Shown: one piece after another, positions 1 to 6,501 of the stretch
Layout of the letters: each line of letters opens with the position of its first letter
Numbering within the stretch: the stretch's first letter is position 1
Assembly (NCBI GenBank): GCA_964503455.1
Contig: CAZCZR010000040.1
Span: 1-15,737, forward strand
Reading direction: 5' to 3'
Source of the DNA: CAZCZR01 sp964503455
Lineage (GTDB): Bacteria; Bacillota; Clostridia; UBA1381
Length of the DNA stretch: 15,737 nucleotides
Notes under the pieces: model-generated
Told to the model about the DNA's origin: nothing
Databases searched by the model: none
What the model saw: only the letters and a program-made list of their open reading frames with translations
Program-made: the position numbers and the translations under genes

Positions 1-25
1 GGGGAGTCCGGTTGTTTCTTTGGCA

Positions 26-1165
26 TCAGGACGTAAGCATATAGCCGATAGTATTGGCGGCTTTGCCATAGTGTCCGAGTATGCTGCGGACTATTTTGCT
101 TTCAAGCATATCAGCCTTGCCGTTTTTCATTATATAGACAAGCCATGTCAGAATGAATTTTTCATCGGTTATGGTTTTTAAGCGGATCTTTTCAAAAATG
201 TTGGCGTCCCCCTCAAAATCATAGCGCAAGGCGGCTTCATTGTAACACTTCAGCGCCTGCTGCTTCAGATCTTCAAATTCATAGCCTTCAAGAGTATCTA
301 TCCCGAATATCATCGCGGCGCTTTCCAGACCGGAGATTATATCGGCGGAATACATTCTTTTCGCCCTTGCGTATGAGTCGGAGGTGATGTAGTAATTACT
401 GCCTGAATATACGCCGAACTCCTCAAGAGTATCGTAATAACCCATGCTTATATTTCCGGCAATACCCTCCGGATTGAAGTCAAGAGAACCAACGGCGCTC
501 TTTTTCGGAGCTATGGTGCGTATATTGCGGCACAGGTTATTGAAGCTGCGCACTATGCCCGCGCCTTTTACATCAACGCTGATAATATTGGTATAACCCC
601 TTTCCGTAAGCATACCCGCCGGACGGTTGTCATAAAACGCGCCGTCCGCGTAATCCTCTCCGTCTATGGTGACGCGCTTAAAGACGGGAAGAGCCGCGCT
701 TGCCATAATGTAGTCCACCATTTCACCTTTCGGAATATCCTCGCAAAACATCGTAACGCCCGCTTTTTCCGTGAGAGAATACGTTACAAGACCGAAGTCT
801 ATCGGCGAATTTCTTAAAGAATCCTCGTCTATCATGCTTTTGAGCAGCTCGGCAAGGGGAGAAGTGTCAAGACCGTTGTTCGAGCGTATTTCTCTGGCTA
901 TAGCGGGGAAGTTGCGTATGTCAAACACATTGCTTTGTCCCGCCATTTCATCCGGCAGCTTGATGATGTCGCTCAGGGAGATGGACTCCCACATTTTAAG
1001 AACCGATTCATATTCGCCTTGAGCGAGCAAAGCGCCGTTTATCGCGCCTATGGACGTTCCCGTAACAGCTCCTATGTCAATGCCCAGCGTTTTAAGCGCC
1101 TTCCATACGCCGAGATGATACGATCCGCGTGTACCGCCTCCGGCAAGTATAAGACCCCATTTCAT
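26..1165 (-). CDS. patatin-like phospholipase family protein
   Basis: Predicted serine acyl hydrolase of 379 residues with a Ser-Asp catalytic dyad. Visible are the glycine-rich oxyanion loop GGGTRG (residues 9-14), the nucleophile elbow GTSIG (36-40, Ser38), the ASAALP segment (155-160) that follows the core fold in this family, and the DGA motif with the catalytic Asp (174-176). There is no signal peptide or membrane segment, so it is probably cytosolic; family members cleave acyl chains from phospholipids or other lipids, and the substrate is not deducible here. The last ~90 residues go beyond the core patatin domain and I do not recognise them. The start is supported by AAGGAGGG at 1173-1180, seven bases upstream. 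It is divergent from the YdcF-type gene, and both have their own promoters. The family call is firm; the physiological role is unknown. Confidence 0.9.
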   Translation of the reverse strand: MKWGLILAGGGTRGSYHLGVWKALKTLGIDIGAVTGTSIGAINGALLAQGEYESVLKMWESISLSDIIKLPDEMAGQSNVFDIRNFPAIAREIRSNNGLDTSPLAELLKSMIDEDSLRNSPIDFGLVTYSLTEKAGVTMFCEDIPKGEMVDYIMASAALPVFKRVTIDGEDYADGAFYDNRPAGMLTERGYTNIISVDVKGAGIVRSFNNLCRNIRTIAPKKSAVGSLDFNPEGIAGNISMGYYDTLEEFGVYSGSNYYITSDSYARAKRMYSADIISGLESAAMIFGIDTLEGYEFEDLKQQALKCYNEAALRYDFEGDANIFEKIRLKTITDEKFILTWLVYIMKNGKADMLESKIVRSILGHYGKAANTIGYMLTS

Positions 1166-1188
1166 TAGCGATCCCTCCTTTTTATACT

Positions 1189-1218
1189 ATAATATCACAT
1201 AAACTGTAAGGATGTAAA
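1189..1218 (-). promoter_or_regulatory. putative promoter of the patatin-like gene
   Basis: On the minus strand TTTACA (1218-1213) is followed after 18 bases by TATTAT (1194-1189), placing a transcription start about 15-20 bases before the AAGGAGGG site. An alternative pairing of TTACAG with TATAAA a few bases downstream is almost as good, so the exact boxes are uncertain. Confidence 0.5.
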
Positions 1219-1258
1219 TACTTTTTTGCAAATTTAGAAAAAATTTATACTTAGTTTA

Positions 1259-1286
1259 TTGATTTTTTATAATTTGATGCTATAAT
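1259..1286 (+). promoter_or_regulatory. extended -10 promoter of the YdcF-type gene
   Basis: TTGATT (1259-1264), a 16-base spacer, then TATAAT (1281-1286) preceded by TG at 1278-1279, giving the extended -10 form TGnTATAAT. The start of the downstream gene lies about 40 bases further on, after an AAAGGAGGGG ribosome binding site. Confidence 0.65.
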
Positions 1287-1324
1287 GAAGAAAATCAGGC
1301 TTTAGCAAAAAAGGAGGGGATAGT

Positions 1325-2077
1325 ATGATTTGCGCTGCTTTGGCGGCTGTGCTTATATGCGCGGCGGCAGTGTTACGGCTGTCGGCTTTGCCCGGAAGTG
1401 CGTTTGCCGCAGGATGCCTTGCGGCTGCCGGTGCGATCTTTGGATTATATTTCGGCATAAGCGTTTTGAGCAGGAAATATCCGCGCGCGGCGAAAAGAGC
1501 GTTTGCCGTATTGACCGCCGTTATACTTGCGGGCGCGGCTGTATCTGCGGCGGCGCTTGCCTTTATAGTGACAGGCTCGCGCTCCGATGACGCGTCAAAT
1601 GCGGATATCGCCGTTATAATGGGAGCCGGAGTACACGGGGAAGAACCGTCGCAGTCTTTGTACGACCGTCTTTGCGCGGCGAGGGAATATTTGGAGGAAA
1701 ACCCTGATATAAAGGTGATAGTATCAGGCGGACAAGGTTCCGGCGAGAATATTACCGAAGCCGAATGTATGCGCCGCTGGCTTGAGGACAACGGCATTGC
1801 GCCGGAGCGTATAATCAAGGAGGATAAGGCTTCAAGCACCGCTGAAAATGCGGAATTTTCCATGGAGATAGCGAGAAGTCTTACAGGCAGGGACGGGATA
1901 ACGGCTGCCGTTATAACATCAGACTACCACCTTGCAAGATCAAAGCTGTATTTTGAAAAAGAAGGCGCGCAGGCGCTGGGGGTCAGCGCGAAATCAAGCG
2001 TTCCGGCAGCGCTTGAGGCGGTGTATTATATCCGCGAGATTCCGGCGGTTATCATGAGCCTATTCATAAAAAGTTAA
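1325..2077 (+). CDS. YdcF/SanA-family (DUF218) membrane protein
   Basis: A 250-residue protein. The N-terminal ~82 residues form two to three hydrophobic helices (about 3-18, 24-46 and 58-82). The DUF218 domain follows on one side of the membrane, from about residue 93. Its conserved patches are visible: VIMGAGV (97-103), a YDRL segment (113-116), VSGGQG (133-138), EAECM (145-149), STAEN (171-175) and TSDYHLARS (198-206). Known members include E. coli YdcF, which binds S-adenosylmethionine, and SanA, linked to envelope permeability and vancomycin tolerance. A role in envelope metabolism is likely but not shown here. The RBS AAAGGAGGGG sits just before the ATG. It is transcribed alone, with no clear hairpin terminator after its stop. 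Confidence 0.85.
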   Translation: MICAALAAVLICAAAVLRLSALPGSAFAAGCLAAAGAIFGLYFGISVLSRKYPRAAKRAFAVLTAVILAGAAVSAAALAFIVTGSRSDDASNADIAVIMGAGVHGEEPSQSLYDRLCAAREYLEENPDIKVIVSGGQGSGENITEAECMRRWLEDNGIAPERIIKEDKASSTAENAEFSMEIARSLTGRDGITAAVITSDYHLARSKLYFEKEGAQALGVSAKSSVPAALEAVYYIREIPAVIMSLFIKS

Positions 2078-2118
2078 TAAATTATTTAAAAACAGTTAAA
2101 AATATTTCCCTAAATATA

Positions 2119-2127
2119 TGCTATAAT
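2119..2127 (+). promoter_or_regulatory. possible extended -10 element upstream of repeat A
   Basis: TGCTATAAT (2119-2127) has the extended -10 form, but no good -35 box lies 16-18 bases upstream; the region is AT-rich. If active, it would transcribe through repeat A into the SSB-like gene and give a leader of roughly 200 bases. Confidence 0.4.
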
Positions 2128-2134
2128 TAAAGTC

Positions 2135-2212
2135 GGGGAACTACTGATCAATCAGCTCTTGTCGAGTTGGCACACATTGAACCTGCATACTATAATGAAT
2201 CAGCGCTTCTCC
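2135..2212 (+). repeat. MITE-like inverted-repeat element, copy A
   Basis: About 78 bases with imperfect inverted ends. The left end GGGGAACTACTGATCAATC matches the reverse complement of the right end (GGAGAAGCGCTGATTCATT) at 13 of the first 19 positions and 15 of 27 overall. The interior CACATTGAACCTGC and the right end are alignable with copy B (3366-3459) when B is read on its minus strand. It contains no ORF. Copy A is about 16 bases shorter than B between the shared CACATTGA block and TATAAT. It lies between the YdcF-type gene and the SSB-like gene. Calling it a mobile element rests only on end symmetry and the multiple copies in this window; no transposase is present. Confidence 0.6.
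2167..2196 (+). promoter_or_regulatory. promoter-like sequence inside repeat A, facing the SSB-like gene
   Basis: TTGGCA (2167-2172), 18 bases, TATAAT (2191-2196). This is the better of the two candidate promoters for the SSB-like gene and lies wholly within the repeat. Transcription would start near 2203, giving a leader of about 130 bases. Confidence 0.5.
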
Positions 2213-2333
2213 GGAGTAAACATTGTGAGGAATTGGAAAAAAGTGGAATAAATTTACCCGGGTATGAATATATATAGTTTGTGAAGTAAAATACCAAGGA
2301 ATTTTTTTCATAGCATATCTGAAAGGAATGAAA

Positions 2334-2996
2334 ATGATGGAGAACAACAATCAAGCGAATGTAATAGGAATTATTGAAACAGAATTTGAGAAAAGCCACG
2401 AGATCTACGGCGAAACATTTTATATGTTCACGCTGAAGGTATCACGCTTGTCGGGAGCGTATGATCATCTCAAAACGATCGTGTCGGAGAGACTTTTAAG
2501 CGACGAGAGCTTTTGCGTAGGGGACATGGTGGAGATCACGGGACAGTTCAGGTCCTACAACAGCTACGATTCAAAAACGAACAGACTGATACTGTCTGTA
2601 TTCGCCAAGGAAATAGTTCATGCGGACGGCGAGCAGAAGAACCCGAACCAGATATATTTAAACGGTTTCATTTGCAAGGAGCCGGTATACCGCACGACGC
2701 CCTTCGGCAGAGAGATAACGGATCTGCTTTTAGCGGTGAACAGGACTTACAATAAATCGGACTATATCCCGATCATCGCATGGGGCAGAAACGCCAGGTA
2801 TACAAAAAATCTTAAGGTCGGCGACAACGTGAAAATATGGGGAAGGATACAGTCGCGTACATATCAGAAGCGTTTGTCGGAGGATGACGTTGTGACAAAG
2901 ACGGCATACGAGGTATCCATAAACCGACTGGAGCTTGTGACGGCGGATAAGTCAGCCGATGAAGAAACCGGCGACGTATTGGCGGGGCAGATATAA
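2334..2996 (+). CDS. single-stranded DNA-binding protein-like, tandem OB fold
   Basis: About 220 residues with two apparent OB-fold halves. The N-terminal half (~8-100) ends in GDMVEITGQFRSY. The C-terminal half (~105-203) is SSB-like: IYLNGFICKEPVYRTTPFGRE, then YIPIIAWGRNARY and VGDNVKIWGRIQSRTY. Genuine SSBs bind single-stranded DNA in replication and repair and recruit partners through an acidic DDxIPF-type tail. This protein ends in ADEETGDVLAGQI and lacks that tail, so it is more likely an accessory SSB-like protein than the main replicative one. Start choice: the upstream ATG at 2328 directly abuts AAAGGA (2322-2327), which leaves no spacer. ATG 2334 (or 2337) has a normal spacing of six to nine bases and is preferred. 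Transcription ends at the hairpin at 3020-3060. Confidence 0.8.
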   Translation: MMENNNQANVIGIIETEFEKSHEIYGETFYMFTLKVSRLSGAYDHLKTIVSERLLSDESFCVGDMVEITGQFRSYNSYDSKTNRLILSVFAKEIVHADGEQKNPNQIYLNGFICKEPVYRTTPFGREITDLLLAVNRTYNKSDYIPIIAWGRNARYTKNLKVGDNVKIWGRIQSRTYQKRLSEDDVVTKTAYEVSINRLELVTADKSADEETGDVLAGQI

Positions 2997-3019
2997 ATAA
3001 GAGCCGACAACCTTAAAAA

Positions 3020-3060
3020 GGGATCGCGGTGTCCGATTGGGCACAGCGGTCCCGATTTTT
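3020..3060. terminator. bidirectional Rho-independent terminator
   Basis: The outer stem GGGATCGC/GCGGTCCC (8 bp, one G-U) and inner stem GTGTCC/GGGCAC (6 bp) are separated by one G-A mismatch and enclose loop GATT. A run of five T follows on the plus strand (3056-3060) and five T follow on the minus strand (complement of 3015-3019). It serves the convergent SSB-like gene and the rqcP cluster. Confidence 0.9.
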
Positions 3061-3074
3061 ATGCCTCGGTTCAA

Positions 3075-3317
3075 TTATTGTATAACCTCATAAAGTCCGG
3101 CGGCGTCATTTTTCAGGACGTGTTCCTTTATATCCAGAACACGAACCTTGACTGTCCTTTCGCCGAGGGTTATTTCAATGATGTCGTTTTCCTTAACGTT
3201 GTAGGACGCCTTGACCTGTCTGCCGTTTACGGTGATCCTGCCGGCGTCGCACGCCTCGTTTGCGACGGTGCGCCGTTTGATAAGGCGCGTTAGCTTTAAA
3301 TATTTATCTATCCTCAT
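3075..3317 (-). CDS. rqcP: S4-domain RNA-binding protein RqcP (YabO)
   Basis: An 80-residue protein that is essentially one S4 RNA-binding domain: MRIDKYLKLTRLIKRRT at the start, then ACDAGRITVNGRQVKASYNVKENDIIEI. It closely follows B. subtilis RqcP/YabO, which works with RqcH on stalled 50S subunits, stabilising the P-site tRNA while alanine tails are added. Arg16, reported as important in the B. subtilis protein, is present. Start choice: an ATG two codons upstream (3323) has only one base between it and TTGAGG (3325-3330), whereas the ATG at 3317 has a seven-base spacer and gives the family's usual MR(L/I)DK N-terminus. It is last in the flippase-mazG-hup-rqcP cluster. In B. subtilis, yabP, yabQ and divIC follow yabO; here the gene runs straight into a terminator. 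Confidence 0.9.
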   Translation of the reverse strand: MRIDKYLKLTRLIKRRTVANEACDAGRITVNGRQVKASYNVKENDIIEITLGERTVKVRVLDIKEHVLKNDAAGLYEVIQ

Positions 3318-3365
3318 ATCCATGCCTCAATAAAAATGGACTGCAACACAAGTCACAGCCCATTT

Positions 3366-3459
3366 AAGGAACCACCGATTAATTATAGTGCAAAAGACGG
3401 GAAATACGCAAACTCAATGTGCGCTAAGCCGTCAGACGATAATCGATCGGCGATCCCTT
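3366..3459 (-). repeat. MITE-like inverted-repeat element, copy B
   Basis: About 94 bases with strong imperfect terminal inverted repeats. The left end AAGGAACCACCGATTAATTA matches the reverse complement of the right end (AAGGGATCGCCGATCGATTA) at 15 of 20 positions, and at 18 of 26 over the longer span. Both ends extend outward by a T/A pair to TAAGG. Read on the minus strand it shares GCACATTGA and CTATAAT(T/G)AATC with copy A. There is no ORF. It lies between hup and rqcP, both minus-strand genes, in the same orientation relative to its downstream gene as copy A. Target-site duplication cannot be judged from one site. Confidence 0.7.
3382..3411 (-). promoter_or_regulatory. promoter-like sequence inside repeat B, facing rqcP
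   Basis: On the minus strand TTGCGT (3411-3406), 18 bases, TATAAT (3387-3382). Predicted transcription would begin near 3375, about 58 bases before the rqcP start. The TATAAT is built into the inverted-repeat end itself. The -35 match is modest. Confidence 0.45.
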
Positions 3460-3469
3460 ATTTATGCGA

Positions 3470-3745
3470 TTACTTATTTACGATGTCTTTTAAAGCTTTG
3501 CCTGCCTTGAAAGCGGGAACCTTTGAAGCGGCTATCTTGATAGTTTCGCCTGTTCTGGGGTTCTTGCCCGTTCTGGCTTCTCTTGCTCTGACCTCAAATG
3601 TACCGAAACCTACAAGCTGTACCTTTTCACCGTCTGCCAGCGTGTCTGTGATAACGCTGAGGACTGCATTTACAGTTGCTTCGGCCTCTTTCTTTGATAC
3701 ATCTGCTTTGTTTGCTACGTTTGCAATCAGCTCTGTTTTGTTCAT
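3470..3745 (-). CDS. hup: DNA-binding protein HU
   Basis: A 91-residue histone-like nucleoid protein of the usual family length. It begins MNKTELIANVANKADVSKKE with the two-helix dimerisation part. It continues with VQLVGFGTFEVRAREARTGK (43-62) and NPRTGETIKI, the beta arm whose RNP-type tip (NPRTG) wraps DNA in the minor groove, and a C-terminal helix PAFKAGKALKDIV. HU dimers bend and compact chromosomal DNA. AGGAGGAAA precedes the start by a normal distance, and a strong promoter lies about 110 bases upstream. Its place between mazG and rqcP is a recurrent clostridial arrangement that differs from B. subtilis. No classic hairpin terminator follows; repeat B lies directly downstream. Confidence 0.97.
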   Translation of the reverse strand: MNKTELIANVANKADVSKKEAEATVNAVLSVITDTLADGEKVQLVGFGTFEVRAREARTGKNPRTGETIKIAASKVPAFKAGKALKDIVNK

Positions 3746-3781
3746 GCCAATTTCCTCCTAACTTAAAACAATATATTTTTT

Positions 3782-3838
3782 CCGCCAAACAAGCGGATAT
3801 ATGCAGTATCAGGCGTTTGCGCCGTTTTGCACAAAACG
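3782..3838 (-). promoter_or_regulatory. inverted repeats in the hup leader
   Basis: Three inverted repeats lie between the hup promoter and its RBS. CGTTTTG-2-CAAAACG (3823-3838) is a perfect 7-bp arm pair. GGCG-4-CGCC (3812-3823) abuts it. CCGC-7-GCGG (3782-3796), which extends to five pairs with flanking bases, lies nearest the gene. They could be an operator or leader RNA structure controlling HU level; the sequence does not decide. Confidence 0.4.
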
Positions 3839-3854
3839 CAGATTACCTTCTTAT

Positions 3855-3883
3855 ATTCTATTACAAAATTCACCGTATGTCAA
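3855..3883 (-). promoter_or_regulatory. hup promoter
   Basis: Minus strand: TTGACA (3883-3878), exactly 17 bases, TAGAAT (3860-3855). This is a near-consensus housekeeping promoter, giving hup (and possibly rqcP) expression independent of mazG. Confidence 0.85.
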
Positions 3884-3922
3884 GAGATTTTATAAAAAAA
3901 ATACTATAAATACGAAAATTTG

Positions 3923-4717
3923 TTAGTTTTCCTTTACTTTTTCCCACAATTTATCCAATTCTTCAAGGGTCATGCCGCTCATACCGCGTCCGTCCTCATC
4001 CGCGAGCCTTTCAACTTCTTTAAAACGCGCCGTGAACTTGTCCGATGCGTCCGCCAAAGCCGTTTCGGGGGTCACGTGCAAAAAACGTCCCAGATTGACA
4101 GCCGCGAACAGCAGATCGCCGTATTCCTCGGCAATGTGCGCTTCATCCTTGGAAGCGGCGGCGGCTTTAAGCTCGTCAAGCTCCTCATAAACCTTATCGT
4201 ACACCGGCTTTATATCATCCCAGTCAAAGCCTGCCGCTCCGGCTTTTTTCTGTATCTTTTCCGCCCTCATAAGCGCCGGAAGATAATGAGGCACATCGTC
4301 CAGCATACTTGAATACGAGTCAAGCTTTTTTTCTTTTTTCTTATTTTTCTCCCAGCTGCCGAGAGCTTCCTCCGCGGATGCCGCGCTGTCGCCGCCGAAT
4401 ACGTGAGTATGGCGGGATATGAGCTTATTGCATATCTCGTTCAGCACCGTGTTATAGTCGAAGCGTCCCTCCTCCTTTGCAATCTGCGAGTGAAACACCA
4501 CTTGAAGAAGCACATCGCCAAGCTCGTTTGCGAAAGCCTTGTCATCGCCGGAGTTCAGAGCGTCTATAGCCTCGTAAGACTCCTCTATAAGAGATTTCCT
4601 TATCGATTCGTGAGTCTGCACCCTGTCCCATGGACAGCCGTTTTCGCTGCGGAGTATTTCCATGATCTTTAAAAGATCCTCTGTAGTATATTGTTCCTTG
4701 TGTAAATCAATATCCAT
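3923..4717 (-). CDS. mazG: nucleoside triphosphate pyrophosphohydrolase MazG
   Basis: A 264-residue, two-module all-alpha MazG protein that hydrolyses NTPs and dNTPs to monophosphate and pyrophosphate, clearing damaged or excess nucleotides in the cytosol. The N-terminal module has CPWDRVQTH (28-36), the metal-binding EESYE (45-49) and NELGDVLLQVVFH (64-76). A linker has SRHTHVFGG (101-109) and a lysine-rich stretch (124-131). The second module repeats the pattern with EELDE (178-182) and EEYGDLLFAAVNL (197-209). The B. subtilis homologue YabN has an N-terminal tetrapyrrole-methylase-type domain that is absent here, so this is the short, E. coli-like form. GAAGGA (4728-4733) lies ten bases before the start. 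It has its own consensus promoter, which overlaps the end of the flippase gene. Confidence 0.95.
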   Translation of the reverse strand: MDIDLHKEQYTTEDLLKIMEILRSENGCPWDRVQTHESIRKSLIEESYEAIDALNSGDDKAFANELGDVLLQVVFHSQIAKEEGRFDYNTVLNEICNKLISRHTHVFGGDSAASAEEALGSWEKNKKKEKKLDSYSSMLDDVPHYLPALMRAEKIQKKAGAAGFDWDDIKPVYDKVYEELDELKAAAASKDEAHIAEEYGDLLFAAVNLGRFLHVTPETALADASDKFTARFKEVERLADEDGRGMSGMTLEELDKLWEKVKEN

Positions 4718-4742
4718 TTCAAATCATTCCTTCGGTATATTT

Positions 4743-4759
4743 GTATAATGGAATTATAC
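4743..4759. promoter_or_regulatory. 7-bp inverted repeat over the mazG -10 region
   Basis: GTATAAT-GGA-ATTATAC is a perfect inverted repeat with a three-base centre. Its right arm is the mazG -10 box on the minus strand; its left arm is a mirror TATAAT on the plus strand. It may be an operator or simply two opposed -10 sequences. Confidence 0.45.
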
Positions 4760-4781
4760 CATTTTATCGCGCGTATGTCAA
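4753..4781 (-). promoter_or_regulatory. mazG consensus promoter
   Basis: Minus strand: TTGACA (4781-4776), 17 bases, TATAAT (4758-4753), a perfect match to the housekeeping consensus. The -35 box contains the TGA stop codon (4780-4778) of the upstream flippase gene. TTGACATACG is shared with the hup promoter. Confidence 0.9.
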
Positions 4782-6391
4782 GGCTTTGAGGCGTTTTTTG
4801 GGCTGCCTGTTAAAAGCGCGGCAAAAAGAAAGAACGCCGCCGCGCCCGCAAGACCGAGTATGGCTACGGTTCCGGCCGCAGGCATGGCAAGAGCGTACAC
4901 GCGCGAGCGAAGCAGCAGCATTACCGCCGCCATACCGCCGCCGCACAGTACCGGCTTTACAAGTATATCCTTTATGCGCAGCTTTAAACCTGCTTTTTTT
5001 CGCAGGAGCGTTAGATTTACGCACATACTTACAAAAAAGCATATATCCGACGCAATCACCGCGCCGAGGATATTCAGCTCCGGCACCGAAATAAGCAATA
5101 TATTCGCCGCAAATTTTACGGCGTAGGTGAGAATCAGCACCGGAAACGATGAATACGCGTATCCCGACATTTGAAGCACCGATACGGCAAGACCGTCAAC
5201 GGCGATAAAAAGTATGCCCGGCGATATGAGCGAGAGCATGGGCGCGGAGGAGGAATTTTTAAAAAGCAGATCAAGCAGCTCTTTGGACAGCACTCCCGTT
5301 CCGACAGCCGCAGGCACCGCGAAAAGCACGGTCATACGCATAGCGGTTTCCGCATGGCGAAGCGCCTTCTGCTTTTCTCCTGTGGCAAGCGCGCCCGATA
5401 TAAGCGGCAGCGCCGATACGGAAAATGTCGCTGTGATGCCGACCGGCAGATGGAACACCGTAAGCGCATAGCCTGTATACGCGCCGTAGAGCTGTCCGGC
5501 AGCCGCGTCGTTAAGCCGTCCGTGGGAGATGATAGTTTCATACGCGCTCTTAAACGCGGGGAACACGCTTTTAAATACCGAGGCGGAGCTTTGCGTAAAT
5601 TCACTCATCACAAGCATACGGCGTATAATGGCGGTGTCGGCAAGGGACAGAGCGTTTGAGGCGGCTGATATAAGCAGGAGAGGCATAGCGCATGAGAAGA
5701 TCATACCGGACGCGGAGCGTATGCTTATCGCGGGTTTATCGCGGTTTTTGAGCCGGTGGGGAAGATACATCAAAAAAAGCATTGCCGTTGCCAGAGCCTC
5801 TCCGGCGGTAACGCCGAGCAGTGATCCGGCGGCGCTTTGCGCAAGGGAATAAGAAAACATCAGGGCAAGCATATATCCGGCGATAAGCTTTACAGCCGAT
5901 TCCGTGACCTGAGATAAAGCCGTAGGCAGCATATCCGATGCGCCCTGATAATAGCTTTTAAACGCTATTCCGAGAGCCACCAAAAGCACGGATGGCGCGA
6001 GCGCGCGCATACCGAGAGCGGAAGCAGGCTCATGCAGCGCCGCCGCAAGAAAGTCCGATCCGAGCCATAAAAGAGCCCCTCCCGCAGCGCCGAATACGGT
6101 CAGAAGGATCACAAGCGCGGTTATACATTTAAATACGCCGCCCTTGTCACCGAGAGCAAGCCTTTCGGAAACGGCTTTGGAGCCTGCAAAAAGAAACCCC
6201 GCCGTCGAAAGCGACATAACGGCGGCGTAAGCTTGAAACGCGGTGTTATAAAGGGACATACCTTCCTCGTTAAGCAGATATGTAAGCGGGACCTTTAATA
6301 CGGCGCCGAGTATTTTTGATATGGTGTTCGCGATTATAAGTATGAGCGCACCGGTTATAAAGCTGCGGCGCGGGTCGTGTCCGCCGGTCAT
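4778..6391 (-). CDS. SpoVB/MurJ-family polysaccharide (lipid II-type) flippase
   Basis: A 537-residue, very hydrophobic protein with about fourteen membrane helices, of the MOP superfamily's SpoVB/MurJ-like branch. Diagnostic stretches are FITGALILIIANTISKILGA at the start with charged residues nearby, YQGASDMLPTALSQVTESAVKL (about residues 148-169), and LADTAIIRR (about 251-259) in the second half. Relatives flip lipid-linked cell-wall precursors across the membrane; SpoVB is needed for the spore cortex and YabM is the vegetative neighbour of yabN. Its position upstream of mazG and rqcP argues for the YabM-type gene, but sequence alone does not separate these. AAAGGAG precedes the ATG by seven bases. 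It is divergent from aroA across 110 bases. I found no confident promoter on its own strand. Confidence 0.85.
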   Translation of the reverse strand: MTGGHDPRRSFITGALILIIANTISKILGAVLKVPLTYLLNEEGMSLYNTAFQAYAAVMSLSTAGFLFAGSKAVSERLALGDKGGVFKCITALVILLTVFGAAGGALLWLGSDFLAAALHEPASALGMRALAPSVLLVALGIAFKSYYQGASDMLPTALSQVTESAVKLIAGYMLALMFSYSLAQSAAGSLLGVTAGEALATAMLFLMYLPHRLKNRDKPAISIRSASGMIFSCAMPLLLISAASNALSLADTAIIRRMLVMSEFTQSSASVFKSVFPAFKSAYETIISHGRLNDAAAGQLYGAYTGYALTVFHLPVGITATFSVSALPLISGALATGEKQKALRHAETAMRMTVLFAVPAAVGTGVLSKELLDLLFKNSSSAPMLSLISPGILFIAVDGLAVSVLQMSGYAYSSFPVLILTYAVKFAANILLISVPELNILGAVIASDICFFVSMCVNLTLLRKKAGLKLRIKDILVKPVLCGGGMAAVMLLLRSRVYALAMPAAGTVAILGLAGAAAFFLFAALLTGSPKNASKP

Positions 6392-6421
6392 GGCAATTCT
6401 CCTTTCGGCGGGGATTTTGGA

Positions 6422-6450
6422 TTGACATCCGCCGCCGTTTATGATATACT
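6422..6450 (+). promoter_or_regulatory. aroA promoter
   Basis: TTGACA (6422-6427), 17 bases, TATACT (6445-6450) with TG at 6442-6443 giving an extended -10. This predicts strong, constitutive transcription starting about 45 bases before the aroA start. Confidence 0.88.
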
Positions 6451-6471
6451 ATCTCTATGAACAGAGTATGT

Positions 6472-6484
6472 CCCGTATGACGGG
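6472..6484 (+). promoter_or_regulatory. small hairpin in the aroA leader
   Basis: CCCGT-ATG-ACGGG forms a 5-bp stem with a three-base loop, just upstream of the GGAGG ribosome binding site and near the predicted transcript start. It is too small to call a regulator; it may only affect mRNA stability or ribosome access. Confidence 0.3.
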
Positions 6485-6501
6485 CGGCATGGAGGATTAA
6501 G

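Noticed and set aside
1267..1863. 198-codon minus-strand reading frame opposite the YdcF-type gene
   Set aside because: Low-complexity Ala/Ser/Pro-rich translation, fully antisense to a convincing DUF218 gene; a shadow of its codon bias.
2141..2399. Two ~69-codon minus-strand frames across repeat A
   Set aside because: Compositionally unlike proteins of this genome; they run across the repeat and the start of the SSB-like gene, with no RBS.
6422..6500. T-box or other riboswitch in the aroA leader
   Set aside because: The leader is only about 45 bases after the promoter, with one 5-bp hairpin and no T-box motif or antiterminator.
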